A DNA stretch of 64,000 nucleotides from Haliclona indistincta (Eukaryota > Porifera > Demospongiae > Haplosclerida > Chalinidae): the NCBI GenBank assembly GCA_964017065.1, contig OZ024787.1, forward strand, positions 12,588,234-12,652,233, read 5' to 3'. The position numbers and the translations under genes were made by a program. Positions within the stretch are counted from its first letter, which is position 1. Each line of letters begins with the position of its first letter. This document shows positions 1-12,553 of this stretch, piece after piece. Under the pieces are notes generated by a model. It searched no databases. It was given only the letters and a program-made list of their open reading frames with translations, and had not been told where the DNA came from.

Positions 1-188
1 ACTGGCTTGCCATCGTTCAAAGTGTTTGTTGAGGGAGTGTGAGTCCGCTATAGTGCTCCTCCGTCTGTTAGTAGTCAGTGAAGGCATCATGGCAGCATGA
101 TACTGTAGCAGAGAGAGAGAGAGAGACGGAGACGGAGACAGAGAGGGAAAGAGAGAGGGAGAGGGAGAGAGAGAGAGAAAGGGAGAGA

Positions 189-269
<81 letters not shown>

Positions 270-676
270 GGAGTGTAACCAATGATTAGCTATGGAAGGA
301 TGTGCGGTGTAACTATGGCGAACACAAGTCTATTAAAATATGTACCAATAATACATTAAAATCTCTGATCATAAAAAATTAACTTCTACAGTATCTATCA
401 GAACATTTTGTCTACCTCTTAGCAAGAAATTTAAAAAGCTTACCTCTTTGCTGTGATAGAAAGCCATACAGAAGGCCTCCTCCAATAATACTGCTACATG
501 GACTGACGCTCTAGATGAAGGAGAGAGAGAGAGAGTGAGAGAGAGAGTGAGTGAGTGAGTGAGGAAGGAAGGAAGGAAGGAAGGAAGGAAGGAAGGAAGG
601 AAGGAAGGAAGGAAGGAAGGAAGGAAGGAAGGAAGGAAGGAAGAGATAGATGGGGAGAGAGAGAGGGGGAGAGAGA

Positions 677-717
<41 letters not shown>

Positions 718-3700
718 AGGGAGGGAGGGAGGGAGGGAGAGAGAAGGGGAGAGAGGTAGAGCGAGTGGGTGAGTGAGTGATTGAGTGAGTGAGCTCACTA
801 AACACTATTTTCTACTGTTCACTAACTTGTCCAATAGTCTTCGCTCTTGTAAATCTTGTATTCTGTCAACGACTGGTAGATCACAGAACAGCGCTGAGAA
901 AAAAACAAGTAATGACAAAATTAATAATAATAATATACCACCCCGTAAAAAGGGGCGTAGTTGAAGGAAAAATAGAATGATAGCATACTGTTGTGAATGT
1001 CTTCAAGTAGAGCGCTGCCAAAGTTGATCTTGTCTGGACCAGATCCAGTCATGTATTGCTGGTACAGCTCCACTGCCTAGAGTTGGTGGAGCAGATTGCA
1101 AGATAAATCGGCAGAACGCATGATGTGAGGACGTCACCTTTTTATATTGAGACATCGCGGCTATGGAAATAGCAGACTTGGCAATATTCTTCTTCAAATC
1201 ATCTGCAAAATAGATGCATAATATTATTATCTACTCACTTCAGCTGCCATCCATCCATCCACCCGCTCACTCAATCAATCAATCAATCACTAACTAACTA
1301 ACCCACTCACTCACACACTCACTCACACACTCACCCACTCACTCACTCACCCACTCACTCACTCATTCACTCACTCACCCACCCACTCACCCACTCACTC
1401 ACTCACTCACTCACTCACTCACTCACTCACTCACTCACCACAGTCGAGGCAAAACTGCAGTAGATACACCACTCCTCTCGATTTGAGAAATTGCATGAAT
1501 GGATACAGCATTTTTGGATGACGTATCAAGTTATTAACAGACGGCTGCAAGATACCAACACAATGTAATAACACACAACAAGGAGAAGCTATCTAGCCAT
1601 GAACCTGTAGTCTCTCCCTGTTTCTTTGTCGAGCAAAGCGTTCCAGTAGCACCACAGAGCAAGGGAGAGGACCTACCACTTGAGTTAGCTTCTACAAGTC
1701 AGAGAGAAACACACAACACAATAACTCACAATGGAACCAAGGACCAAACAACACAGAGGAGAGGACTCTTTAAAATAAAAAAAGTTTTTTTCTAATATTT
1801 CTAGCATTTTTGACAATCATTACCCGGGTGGAACGAACCGCGAGATCTCACACCGCAGTCGCGATCTCGTTACATGTCCCGTGAACTCGTACATATCACG
1901 GCAGATGTCGTCCTCGCGGGTTCTTACATTGTAGCACTATGCTAGGCGAGATCTCGAGCGATGATGCGTGCCTCGAGTTTGCACCAAAAGTGCTAAATGG
2001 CTCTGCTATTTGCGTGGTGCGTGATGTGAACGTACGTGTATCGAGGGCGCATAACGCTCCCGCTGTAAGCCCTAGCTGCGTTCACCGGAAACGTACAGCG
2101 ATTAAGGCTGGCTGTTACTATCTTGGTGGTGAATAAAGCAAGAAAGTTGAGCAATCAGGCTTGTCAAGCTCTACCATGATCTCGCTTGATCTCGCTCGAT
2201 CTCTACAAGGATCTCGCTCGATCTCGTGAGAGCACGTGAGATACTGGTGATTATGTAATGATCACGTGATTATTGAACACGTGTTTGCAACGTAGCCAGC
2301 TAGTGTGAACGGCTTGGAGAGATCATGGCTTCGATGAGGATGCTCAGCAAAATATTGGAAGCAGATCCCGATGAACTAAGTGGCTCTCACTGCGTGGTGC
2401 GATGGGAAGAAGAGGGGCACCCAAGAAGTGTGGTAGAGAGAAAAAAAATAGTTTGGATGTCTGGCATTGGGAAGCAGTGCGAGGTGAGAGTGACAGAGAA
2501 AGGGAGGAGTGTTCTCTATCCCGCGAATCTGCTTGCTTGTGGTAAGTTAAAGCATTTAGTCTTGTACCTGGCATAACATTTTGTTCATACAGGGAGTAGA
2601 GGTCAGATGTTGAAATTACTGGACAGATATGAAGATGAGGACGAAGATGATGAGGAGGATGAAGAAGAGATTGTTGAGAGTAGTACCAGTTTTTCCAAGA
2701 GCAGGCCTAAACCTCCAAAGAGAGCCAAGAGAGTAACTAAGAAGAAAGTAAGTTTGTTTACAACCAAATCTAGCTGTCATGCTTACTTGAGCACATTTCC
2801 ATATTTGGAATTGGGGTACTTTACTGATCCACATGGTTATGTAAACACATTAGTGAATACTGTACAATACTAAACTAACAATAATTTATCATTTCAGGCT
2901 ACTGCTAAGGCTGTGCAACAGCAGGAGGCAGATAGGGTCACTGATCGTTTACTGGCAGGTTTGGAAATGGAAGAGGAGCAGCAGGAGATACCAACACCAG
3001 CGAGAGTACAAGAGAAGCAGCAGGAGATACCAACACCAGCGGGAGTACAAGAGAAGCAGCAGGAGATACCAACACCAGCGAGAGTACAAGAGAAGCAGCA
3101 GGAGATACCAACACCAGCGAGAGTACAAGAGAAGCAGCAGGAGATACCAACACCAGCGAGAGTACAAGAGAAACAGCAGGAGATACCAACACCAGCGAGA
3201 GTACAAGAGAAGCAGCAGGAGATACCAACACCAGCGAGAGTACAAGAGAAGCAGCAGGAGATACCAACACCAGCGAGAGTACAAGAGAAGCAGCAGGAGA
3301 CACCAACACCAGCGAGAGTACAAGAGAAGCAGCAGGAGACACCAAGGGTAACAGAGAAACATCATGAGACACCAACAGCGACGAAAGTAATGAAAGAGAC
3401 ACCAAGAGTGACAGAAAAACAGCACGAGACAGTAGTAGAGAAACACCATGAGATGGCAAGAGTGGCGATAGTAGAGAAGCTCCAGGAGACACCAACAACA
3501 TCAACTGATAGTTCACCACTCTGGATGTCCACTCCTCTAGTAAGTTGTAAACATTATTATAATACCGACAGGAAATAATTATTATTGTTTGTTTTTTATG
3601 CAGAATACTTCCATTGAAATTGAAGAGGGTCATATGTACAATGATGATAATACTACATTGTGTATGTCTCCTGAAAGTACACGTAATACACGCTACGCAC

Positions 3701-6700
3701 CTAGAAAGAGACTAATTGAGGTAACACGATAATAGTAATTATAGACGACAATGATTATTGTGAATTCATGCATATATACTAGGAAGCCACCTTTGATAGT
3801 CTAGATCTGAAGGAATGGATGGGAGAAGAGTTTGCTAAGATAAATCAGAGATTAGGTCTAGAGTTTGGAAAGATGAACAGAAGATTATGCCAAGTGGAAG
3901 ACGATGTGAAGGAGCTGAAGATGTTGATCACCAAGAAGAAGGCAAGAAAGGTAAACAAAAAATTACGAGAACATTGTTACATGTTTATAACGTTTAACAG
4001 GTACAAAGTGGCAGTTGTGATCCAGAGACTATTGTACAAGAAGATGAGTTTGTTCCACAAGGTGTGAGTGTTGAACTGATAATACCATTAACCAAAATAA
4101 TGGTTATTTCTTTAATGCAGATCCTCTAACAGTATGTTGTGGCCAGGTAGGAGTTCAGAACAAACACATCTATGTACAAGTACCGACAGAAGCTGCTCTA
4201 GCGGAATTTGAACTCATAACGAATTGTCCACCGAAGGATCCAGCGAAGTTTGCCCTCAAGCTCTTGGGGATATTCTTTACAGAACACATTCTGAGCATAT
4301 CCAATTGTACGAAGGCTGAGGGGAGACTAATCTTAGACCAAAATATTCTACTAGGAATGAAATGTAAGCTTGTACATTATGCATTACTGATTATTACTTT
4401 GAATTCAACAGATCATGTGAACTTCAAGTATCCCGTTACGCCAAAAGAAGAAACACAGAGGTGGCAATCTATTGTTATCAAAAATTTAAACACCAAGTGT
4501 CGTGCAGCAAGACGAAAGCTGCTGAAAAGCGAACAACAAGCTCAGGATCAGTAGACTAATAATCAAAGCTGTTCTCACTAATAATAATAATAATCATTCA
4601 TTTGCATGAGAAAAAAATTAACTGGTCAGTCAAAATATGAGAATGGATTTGGTTGCTTGGACAAGTACAACTTGCTTTCAAGAGGTGTACAAACACATTT
4701 GCCTAGAAGATTGGCTACAGGAACAATAGCAAGAGTAGGATTATCATGAGGAATGACTGGTATGATGCGTTGTTTGAGAATAGAAAGGATCGCAGGATAG
4801 CAATAATGGTCAGCCGCCTTGAGAGGAGTAACCACGGCAATGGTGAATGAGTGCAGACTCAAGAAGAAACGAATGAAACCCAATCTTACGACACCATCAT
4901 CATTGTAGGCCACAGAATAACTGTTTCTAAGCTTAGTTCGCTGGTATGCTTTGCTGTGGTAAACGACACCTTTCACCATCACTCGTAAAAACATAGTTCC
5001 TGTTGGAGCATCCATTTGAAAGTGACTCAAGACTGCTTCTCTCACTTCTGAACTAAGGGTTGTGAGAATCCCATTCCCCAAAGGAGTGCAGTCGGATAGA
5101 CGTCTGAAATCATGAGAATCATAAACAATAGAATGTGGATATGATAAAAACACTTAGCATACATGCTTCTTTCAACTGGCTTCTCCGGAATCGTTTGTGA
5201 GAGTATGAATGAAAATGCCAACTATACGAATGAGGAACAGAGCTTCATACAAGCAATAATAGTATAGTATAGTATGACTCGTACCTGCACATTCATACAC
5301 CTGGTACCATGAAAGAGCTTCTTCAAGTGACCATTCATGGACTCGAAAGAAAAGCAGGAATAAGCCCACAAGGGTCCCCAGTTCCTTACACAATCGGGAA
5401 TGTGTTCTAGCATGTGCACATTCATCGTGCAAGCATTTTCTCCTAAATGAAACAATTGTCATGCTTGTATGTTCACTTTCAATAAAGTACTTACCATAGA
5501 GTGTTGGAAGCATCACATAAAAACGATGTAAGTACGATTCTGCTTGCTTTATATCTTTCTCAGAGACAGATGAACCAAGCATTAAGTGCATTGCAGCAAC
5601 TAAAAGACAGTAGTGGGTGAAATATGGATCTTCAAGAATTCCGTGTAAAACTGGAATCGAATAGTACAGCATCCATGAGCGATATTCTGATGCTGTAAAA
5701 AATAATCATGACTGTACTAGTTATCAAGTAATATTAACTATACCTTTCCACTGTTTGACACAGTTTAAACTCTGTGCTGCCCTGCTAAAGTCATGTGGAA
5801 CAAAGATTTTCCGAATTCTATCATCACACTGTTTCAACTGCACAAAATAATTATTAATAATAGTCATGGAAGTTACATTGTTCATGTATGATTGTTACCT
5901 TCCTCCTAATGCTGAATGGTGCTGCGTGATTAGCTGGTTTTAACCATGCTGGCATAAGAGTCTTGGCTACCACACCCAGGCAGACGCAGTGCATGTAATC
6001 AATCACACAGCCATTACTGAGATCAAAATGCATATGAGCACAAAATACACTAGCTCCTTTGATGCCCGTATCCTAAAATTGCATTAATAATAGAACACGA
6101 TAGAACTAGACATAGAACTCACTGGAGCTTTGTTGATTCGAGCAGCTCTGACATTGCTGACAATGCTTTGGTGTGTCCTAGCCGTGCTGTCAGCGAGATA
6201 CGGCCAATTCCGATGTAGAGCACTAGTTGGTCGCGGAACACCTCTATCTTCGCAATAGCAGCAGCCGAATTCACCATTAAACTGCTTCATATTCAGAACC
6301 ACGGCTCTTGCAGGAAGATCAACAGATGACAGTAGCAGTCTAGCCTTGACTACATGGTTTAGTCCATCAGGCGTTCTCACAGAAAATCCTATCAATTATT
6401 AGTACATTATGATAGCACTACATGAAGTGAAACTTACCATTGTTGGACAGAATGTTGATTTTCTCTATCACTGGTGCTAAATATGTCGTCATAATCGGCT
6501 TTGCACGGGAAAACCAGATGCCAGCTAATATAACGTTCCTCTTGCTAAATCTAAAAGAGGGTATTGTTGAACGGATTCTGTATCTAGAGTCTAGACAAAG
6601 AAGACTTACCTGATTTGTGGTGGCAGTTCGTTTATGACCAACCAAATGGGCCATAGGCTAACAGTAGAAGAATTGAAAATCTTCACACCATCCGTGTTTA

Positions 6701-9700
6701 ATGTGAATGAGATATTGCTAGGATAGGATAGGAATCTAGCATGCTTCTTGTATTGTTTCCCATCATACAGATCTTGCAGACAGCTTGCATCTCTCGGGGT
6801 AGCAAGCCTCTTCTGAACCCTCTCCCAAAACACAGGATCTATAGAATTTTACTGGAGTATGCTGCTTTCATACAGTAATAAAGGTTTACCTTGAAACTTC
6901 CTTTGTAACTGAGGCTCGATGTCAATCGTCAAAAATTCAATTGCAGAGTCACCACATCCATGACGGCAGGTGTCGTTGGAGCTAGTCAGTGGTGACTGGC
7001 ATGTACTGCAGCAGTAGTGTTGGTCAAACCTGATGTCTTCGTACATCTGAAGAAAAACTTTTCTCAGGTTGTGAAGAGACACCATGGAAGAAACTGGCAG
7101 ATGCTCATCTACAAGACTTAGTAGATCGCTAAGGGCTTGTTTGGTCAGCTTATGCCGAAGCGAGTAGCTCATGATCTGCATGTAGCTCTCCATCACCGTC
7201 AACCTTGACCCACTATACAACGGTTCGTCGCTAATCTCACTGCTTTCTTCCTCGCGACTATCGTCACTATCATCGTCTTCTTCCTCCTCTTCGCTGCTAG
7301 TGTCATCTTCTTCCTCAGTACTATCTTCGCTTTCATCCAGGGTTATTACCGATATGTCGCTATAGCTTGATTCCTCTGATGAAGACATCTTCAGTAGCCA
7401 GCTAGTCTAGCAGCTAACCCTCCCGCCTACTGATAATAGCCAGCTAGTTCGCGCGCCGCGCCGGTAGTTGAGTGATCACGTGAGATACCGCAAGAGCACG
7501 CACGCGATCACCCGGGAACTGGCAAGATATCACTGGTTTCTCTCCTTTCCGAGATTGTTACGGTGGCTTAAAGCACCAGACAACAAACTACCAACGATGG
7601 AAAACTTGACTTGAACAGCCAACCATCTCCAAGAAGGACCAAGACTACTGGGTTCATTCATTATATTATGCTCAACTTACTGTGTGAAGACCCTGACTGC
7701 AGTAGATACAAGTCGTCACGGTTTAGTATTATAATAATTATTATTGTTACATCAACAATTCAATAATAAAGACAAAGCTGTGTAGAGGTAAAGTTGTCTA
7801 GCTTGCCGCCTGCTATTAGTCTGCGTCGCGACTGCAACCTGGATGGAGAAAGTCATAGCATAATAACAACAGCGCATCTAGTAATGTACCAGTATAACAG
7901 CAGCAGTCAGTAGCAACAACCATGGAAGAACACATAGCGGCAACAAAGGTAGCTGAGATAGTTGATGTGTAGGTAGATCTCGGACAGCAGGCAGTGTTCG
8001 TACAGCGCTATATCACTATCCAAGCAAGTTAGTTATCGCAGTGGCAGTGCTAATTCTCCTGCCGTCGTGGTCCCGCGGTTTCTATCGCCGAGTAACAACG
8101 AGATTCTAACGATATACCGCTGATAATCGGCGGGTTTCATCGTTAATAACTCGCGTCATGTCACCGTGATCACGCAACAATATTGTGAAATCCCGCGGTT
8201 CGTTCCACCCGGGTAAAAATTATTTGAGCCTTCAAGGAGAGTAAAAAGTTACCGAGCTCCATAACTCCATTGTACATATTAATAAAATACCGTAAATCTG
8301 GAATTTTGTTAAATGCGGGAAAATATTATTATAATTATGCACAGCTAGTATTGAAATAACGCATAATTAGCCTACGCAATGTTTATAGACATTAATTATA
8401 CACAATCATGTACTGTCAGGAGTCCATAATCGACTGCACCTATGGACTCCTGGTACTGTACAATAATGACACAGGGTTCAACAATAATATGAACAGACAT
8501 AGAAGCTTCTGGACAGATTAATGACAATGCACTGTACAAGGTCAAACATTACTAAGAAATGTAGACGAACAGACGAACTGACATAAGCTTATATGTTTAT
8601 AGTCTGAGCAATGAGCAATTTTCGCTCAGACTATAAACTTCTTGCTGCAATGAAAGGAAAGTGTCACCTTAACGCACTAATGTGTTCAGTCTCTGATCAT
8701 CCTCCATCGTGTGAATAAAGACAACAGTGACAACAGTCTAGCACCTAGACTAGTGGTGTTCTATGCTTTTTACTGAGAACCAATAACTGATAAACACATA
8801 ATATTCTGCTGTATAAGGTATAGCAGACCTTATGCTACCAGACAGACAAGTACATGAGTCCAAACACGTCATATGACTCATAGTTGGTTAGTCTAAACAA
8901 TGTACCAAGTATGCATCACCTTGGCTCTGTTAGTTATGTTTATAAATAGCAACTACCAGACCACAACCCTGTTTATTGCATGGTAGAGAATTAAAATTAA
9001 TACTTGTTGCCTAACTTGGAGTTTCGGATAATCGCGTGTACATTTAGGTGAGCGTTTAAAATCTTAGTTTAGACAACAATTCGTTAGTGAGGTATTCTGA
9101 ATCCTCTGATGTTGAACACGATTAATTAAGACCTTAGTCATCACCAAGCATACTCAAATATTTGCTGACAAACACACACACACACGTGCATTGTACATGT
9201 ACATGTAGGTTTTTTTAATCTCTTTGCAGCTTTTCAATTGCGGGTAATGGTATGATTCAGATTCCAACACATTTGTCTGTCTATTACAAACCATGTGTGG
9301 TCACTTGACACAAAACTGCAATATTATTCTGATTAAATGCACTAGCTCTCTACGATAATGTTCTCAAGCTGTGAAATCCAGCCATAGTGAAGCAACACCA
9401 ACTCTCTTTGCTTTATGCATGTACCGGCCGCGTGGCCTAACGGATAAGGCGTCTGACTTCGAATCAGAAGATTGTGGGTTCGAATCCCATCGTGGTCGTA
9501 ATTTTTTTACATATTTTCATCTACACAGGAATAAACTGCTACGTACATTGGAACACACACTTCCAACTTCAGCTTAAGACTGTGTATGTCATTACAAATA
9601 TTTCTAGCTCATTTTTATGACTTACCGACTCTTTGTCGAACACCATATTTAGTATCTTGTTGATGAAATCCTGTCAAGCGGAGAATAAAATAGATTTGTA

Positions 9701-12482
9701 GTTGCTATAGTGATAGAAGTCACTCACTGGTTTAGAGACATAGTCCATTGCTAGCATCATAACCTTGTTAGCGAATAGTTCCTCAAGGAAGGTCATCATG
9801 ACCCTGTATGAAAAGAGAGAGGGAGCGAGAGAAAGGAGGGAGGGCGGGAGGGAAGGAGGGAGGGAGGAAGGGAGAGAGAGAGAGAGAGAGGGAGGGAGGG
9901 GAGAGAGGGAGGGAGGGGAGAGAGGGAGAGAGGGAGAGAGAGGGAGAGAGGGAGAGAGGGAGAGAGGGAGAGAGGGAGAGAGGGAGAGAGGGAGAGAGGG
10001 AGAGAGGGAGAGAGGGAGAGAGGGAGAGAGGGAGAGAGGGAGGGAGGGAGAGAGGGAGAGAGGGAGGGAGGGAGAGAGAGAGAGGGAGAGAGAGAGCGAG
10101 AGGGGGGAGGGAGAGGGGGAGTGAGAGAGAGGGGTAATGTGCATATGAGACAACACTGTGTTTGTGTCAGTATACCAGCAACAACAACTAACAAATTATG
10201 GAGTTTCTGTACATTATGTGACTTTGTAAACACACAGTCTTGGTGGTTCTACATTTGCATGTAATGATTGTACTCTGTGAGTTCACCTGCTCCCTGATGT
10301 GGTTGAGGGCAGGAGTAATGGTCCTGCCTTCCGGACCAGATTCTTAAAGTAGCGTTGGTTAGCAGTGCGCCCACGCATGGCGGGATGGATCTTGCTGCCC
10401 AGAGCAACCATTACTGCTTCCTCTATCTCACACTGAGAGGCATCAGATGGTACTACACAGAGAAGAGACGAAATTGATAACAATACCCATACATTTAGCA
10501 AAGGGTTAGCTGCCTCACAGAGGGTCACTGGTAGAGCCAGGACACCTGTGCACTAAGCAGTGTCTAGCTGCCTCACAGAGGGTCACTGGTAGAGTCTGGA
10601 CACCCGTGCACTAAGCAGTGGATCTACAAGCTGTGCATTATAACTCCTGGAGCCCCCCAGGCTAGGAGCTCACAGGAGTACTGACTGTGCCTCCCACTGC
10701 AGGTGTGGGCAATTCATTTTGAACCTCTGCTGGTCAGTGAGACACAGCCAGTGCTCCTGTGAGCCCACATACAGGTTTAGGAATGTATCTCTCTCTCTTT
10801 CTCTCTCCCTCCCCCTTCTCTCTCTCTAGCTCACGTGATCTCCTGACTGTCAGGTAAGTGTGAATATGATGGACAGCAACTTGTAGCAAAGGTCCCGTCG
10901 CAACTTTAGGTATGTCGACCTTTTTAAGACAAACAATACAACAAAAATTACTAGCATTCCATTCCAAAATAGCATTATATGGTATCAGAGCTATAAGTGG
11001 TTTGTTGACTACACTAATGAGGTGATAAAATTGTTCACACCTTTTGTGCCCGAAGCACGAACAAACTGACGGCATGACGGATGACACGTCTCAGCTCATT
11101 AGAGAAGAGACTACTTGAAGTGAGCTTCCTAGAGAGAAGAGGAGATTAGAGTGAGAGGGTGGGTGGGGTGAGTGAGTAATTAAGGGAGGGAGGGAGTGAG
11201 TGAGTAAGGGAGGGTGGGTGAGTGAATGAGTGAGGGTGGGTGAGTGAGGGAGTGAGTAAGTCGATGAGTGGGTGAGTAAGTAAGTTGGTGGATGAGAGAG
11301 CAAATAAGCAAGTAAAAGAGTTTTTGTATAGTGCATTGAAATTCAAATTCCTTACATGTGCCATTGTTCTATAAATCTGTTTAGTATGTCTTCCAATAGC
11401 TATGTCAACAGAAGAAGAGAAAAACAGTTTACACAAGAAAACAACATCATAGAACGGACAGAAAACATCACAGAAGAATCCCTTCTTTGTGCTGACCTCT
11501 TGAAGAGCTTTATCCACTGTTGAGGCTACTAGTAAGGTCTCCCATGGCTGAGGAGAGGGAAGAGCAGTTCATGTAAGTTTAGTAAATTGACAGAAATGAG
11601 AAACTAATTGGGTCTTTAATCAGAATTATAGAGCAGTAACTCAGTGGTTTGTTGTGTGCAGTATAAAGCAAGATTCACTCAATCAGGACTAGTGTCTGCT
11701 ATAGAGCAGTAACTCAGTGGTTTGTTGTGTGCAGTATAAAGCAAGATTCACTCAATCAGGACTAGTGTCTGCTATAGAGCAGTAACTCAGTGGTTTGTTG
11801 TGTGCAGTATAAAGCAAGATTCACTCAATCAGGACTAGTGTCTGCTATAGAGCAGTAACTCAGTGGTTTGTTGTGTGCAGTATAAAGCAAGATTCACTCA
11901 ATCAGGACTAGTGTCTGCTATAGAGCAGTAACTCAGTGGTTTGTTGTGTACAGTATAAAGCAAGATTCACTCAATCAGGACTAGTGTCTGCTATAGAGCA
12001 GTAACTCAGTGGTTTGTTGTGTGCAGTATAAAGCAAGATTCACTCAATCAGGACTAGTGTTAGTGTCTGCTATAGAGCAGTAACTCAGTGGTTTGTTGAG
12101 TACAGTATAAAGCAAGATTCACTCAATCAGGACTAGTGTCTGCTATAGAGCAGTAACTCAGTGGTTTGTTGTATGAAAATCGCAATCGTCTGAGAAATGT
12201 GAACTAGATTCTCGTATAGTATCAGGGTATTACCAGTGATGGTGTGGGTACGATCAGCAGCTCTATGTCAACATATGTAGAGACGCCACAAACGATTAAA
12301 TGTGTGAGATAACAAAATAGGGATCTAAGATAATGCTATATTGAAATTCAGATAAGAACTGTAGTAACTGTGGTACAGCATTGAAACTGAAGAGAATTTA
12401 AAACTCTCTCTTCCTCCTCTCTCACCCCCCCTCTCTCTCTCTCTCTCTCTCTTTCTCTCTATCTCTCCCTCCCTCCCTCCCT

Positions 12483-12553
<71 letters not shown>

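Larger units (their letters stand above)
1823..8213. mobile_element. CACTA-like DNA transposon with BEN-domain gene (6.4 kb)
   Basis: The termini are near-perfect inverted repeats beginning CCCGGGTGGAACGAACCGCG, flanked by TA on each side (1821-1822, 8214-8215), consistent with a TA target duplication. The element carries two genes whose 3' ends face each other: a BEN-domain protein (plus) and a tnp2/DUF4218 transposase (minus). Subterminal regions (about 1840-2260 and 7440-7560) are rich in repeated GATCTCG/CACGTGA words, like the subterminal transposase-binding arrays of En/Spm. It lies in an SNX14 intron. A deletion derivative with the same ends is at 39345-40485. Superfamily assignment rests on the transposase, because the CCCGGG ends are not the classical CACTA ends. 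Confidence 0.85.

Noticed and set aside
78..805. Open frames made only of Arg/Glu or Ser/Leu/Pro
   Set aside because: They are translations of GA/GGAA microsatellites on either strand and lack any codon structure. Similar frames at 9674-10233, 12422-12760, 22648-22848, 43624-43806, 44433-44793 and 46041-46359 are rejected for the same reason.
2938..3633. Long minus-strand frames opposite the BEN gene
   Set aside because: Shadow frames of the in-frame minisatellite; the plus strand has splice sites and a BEN domain.
11628..12172. Possible CRISPR array
   Set aside because: Units are contiguous 73-mers with no unique spacers, in a eukaryotic intron; it is a minisatellite.
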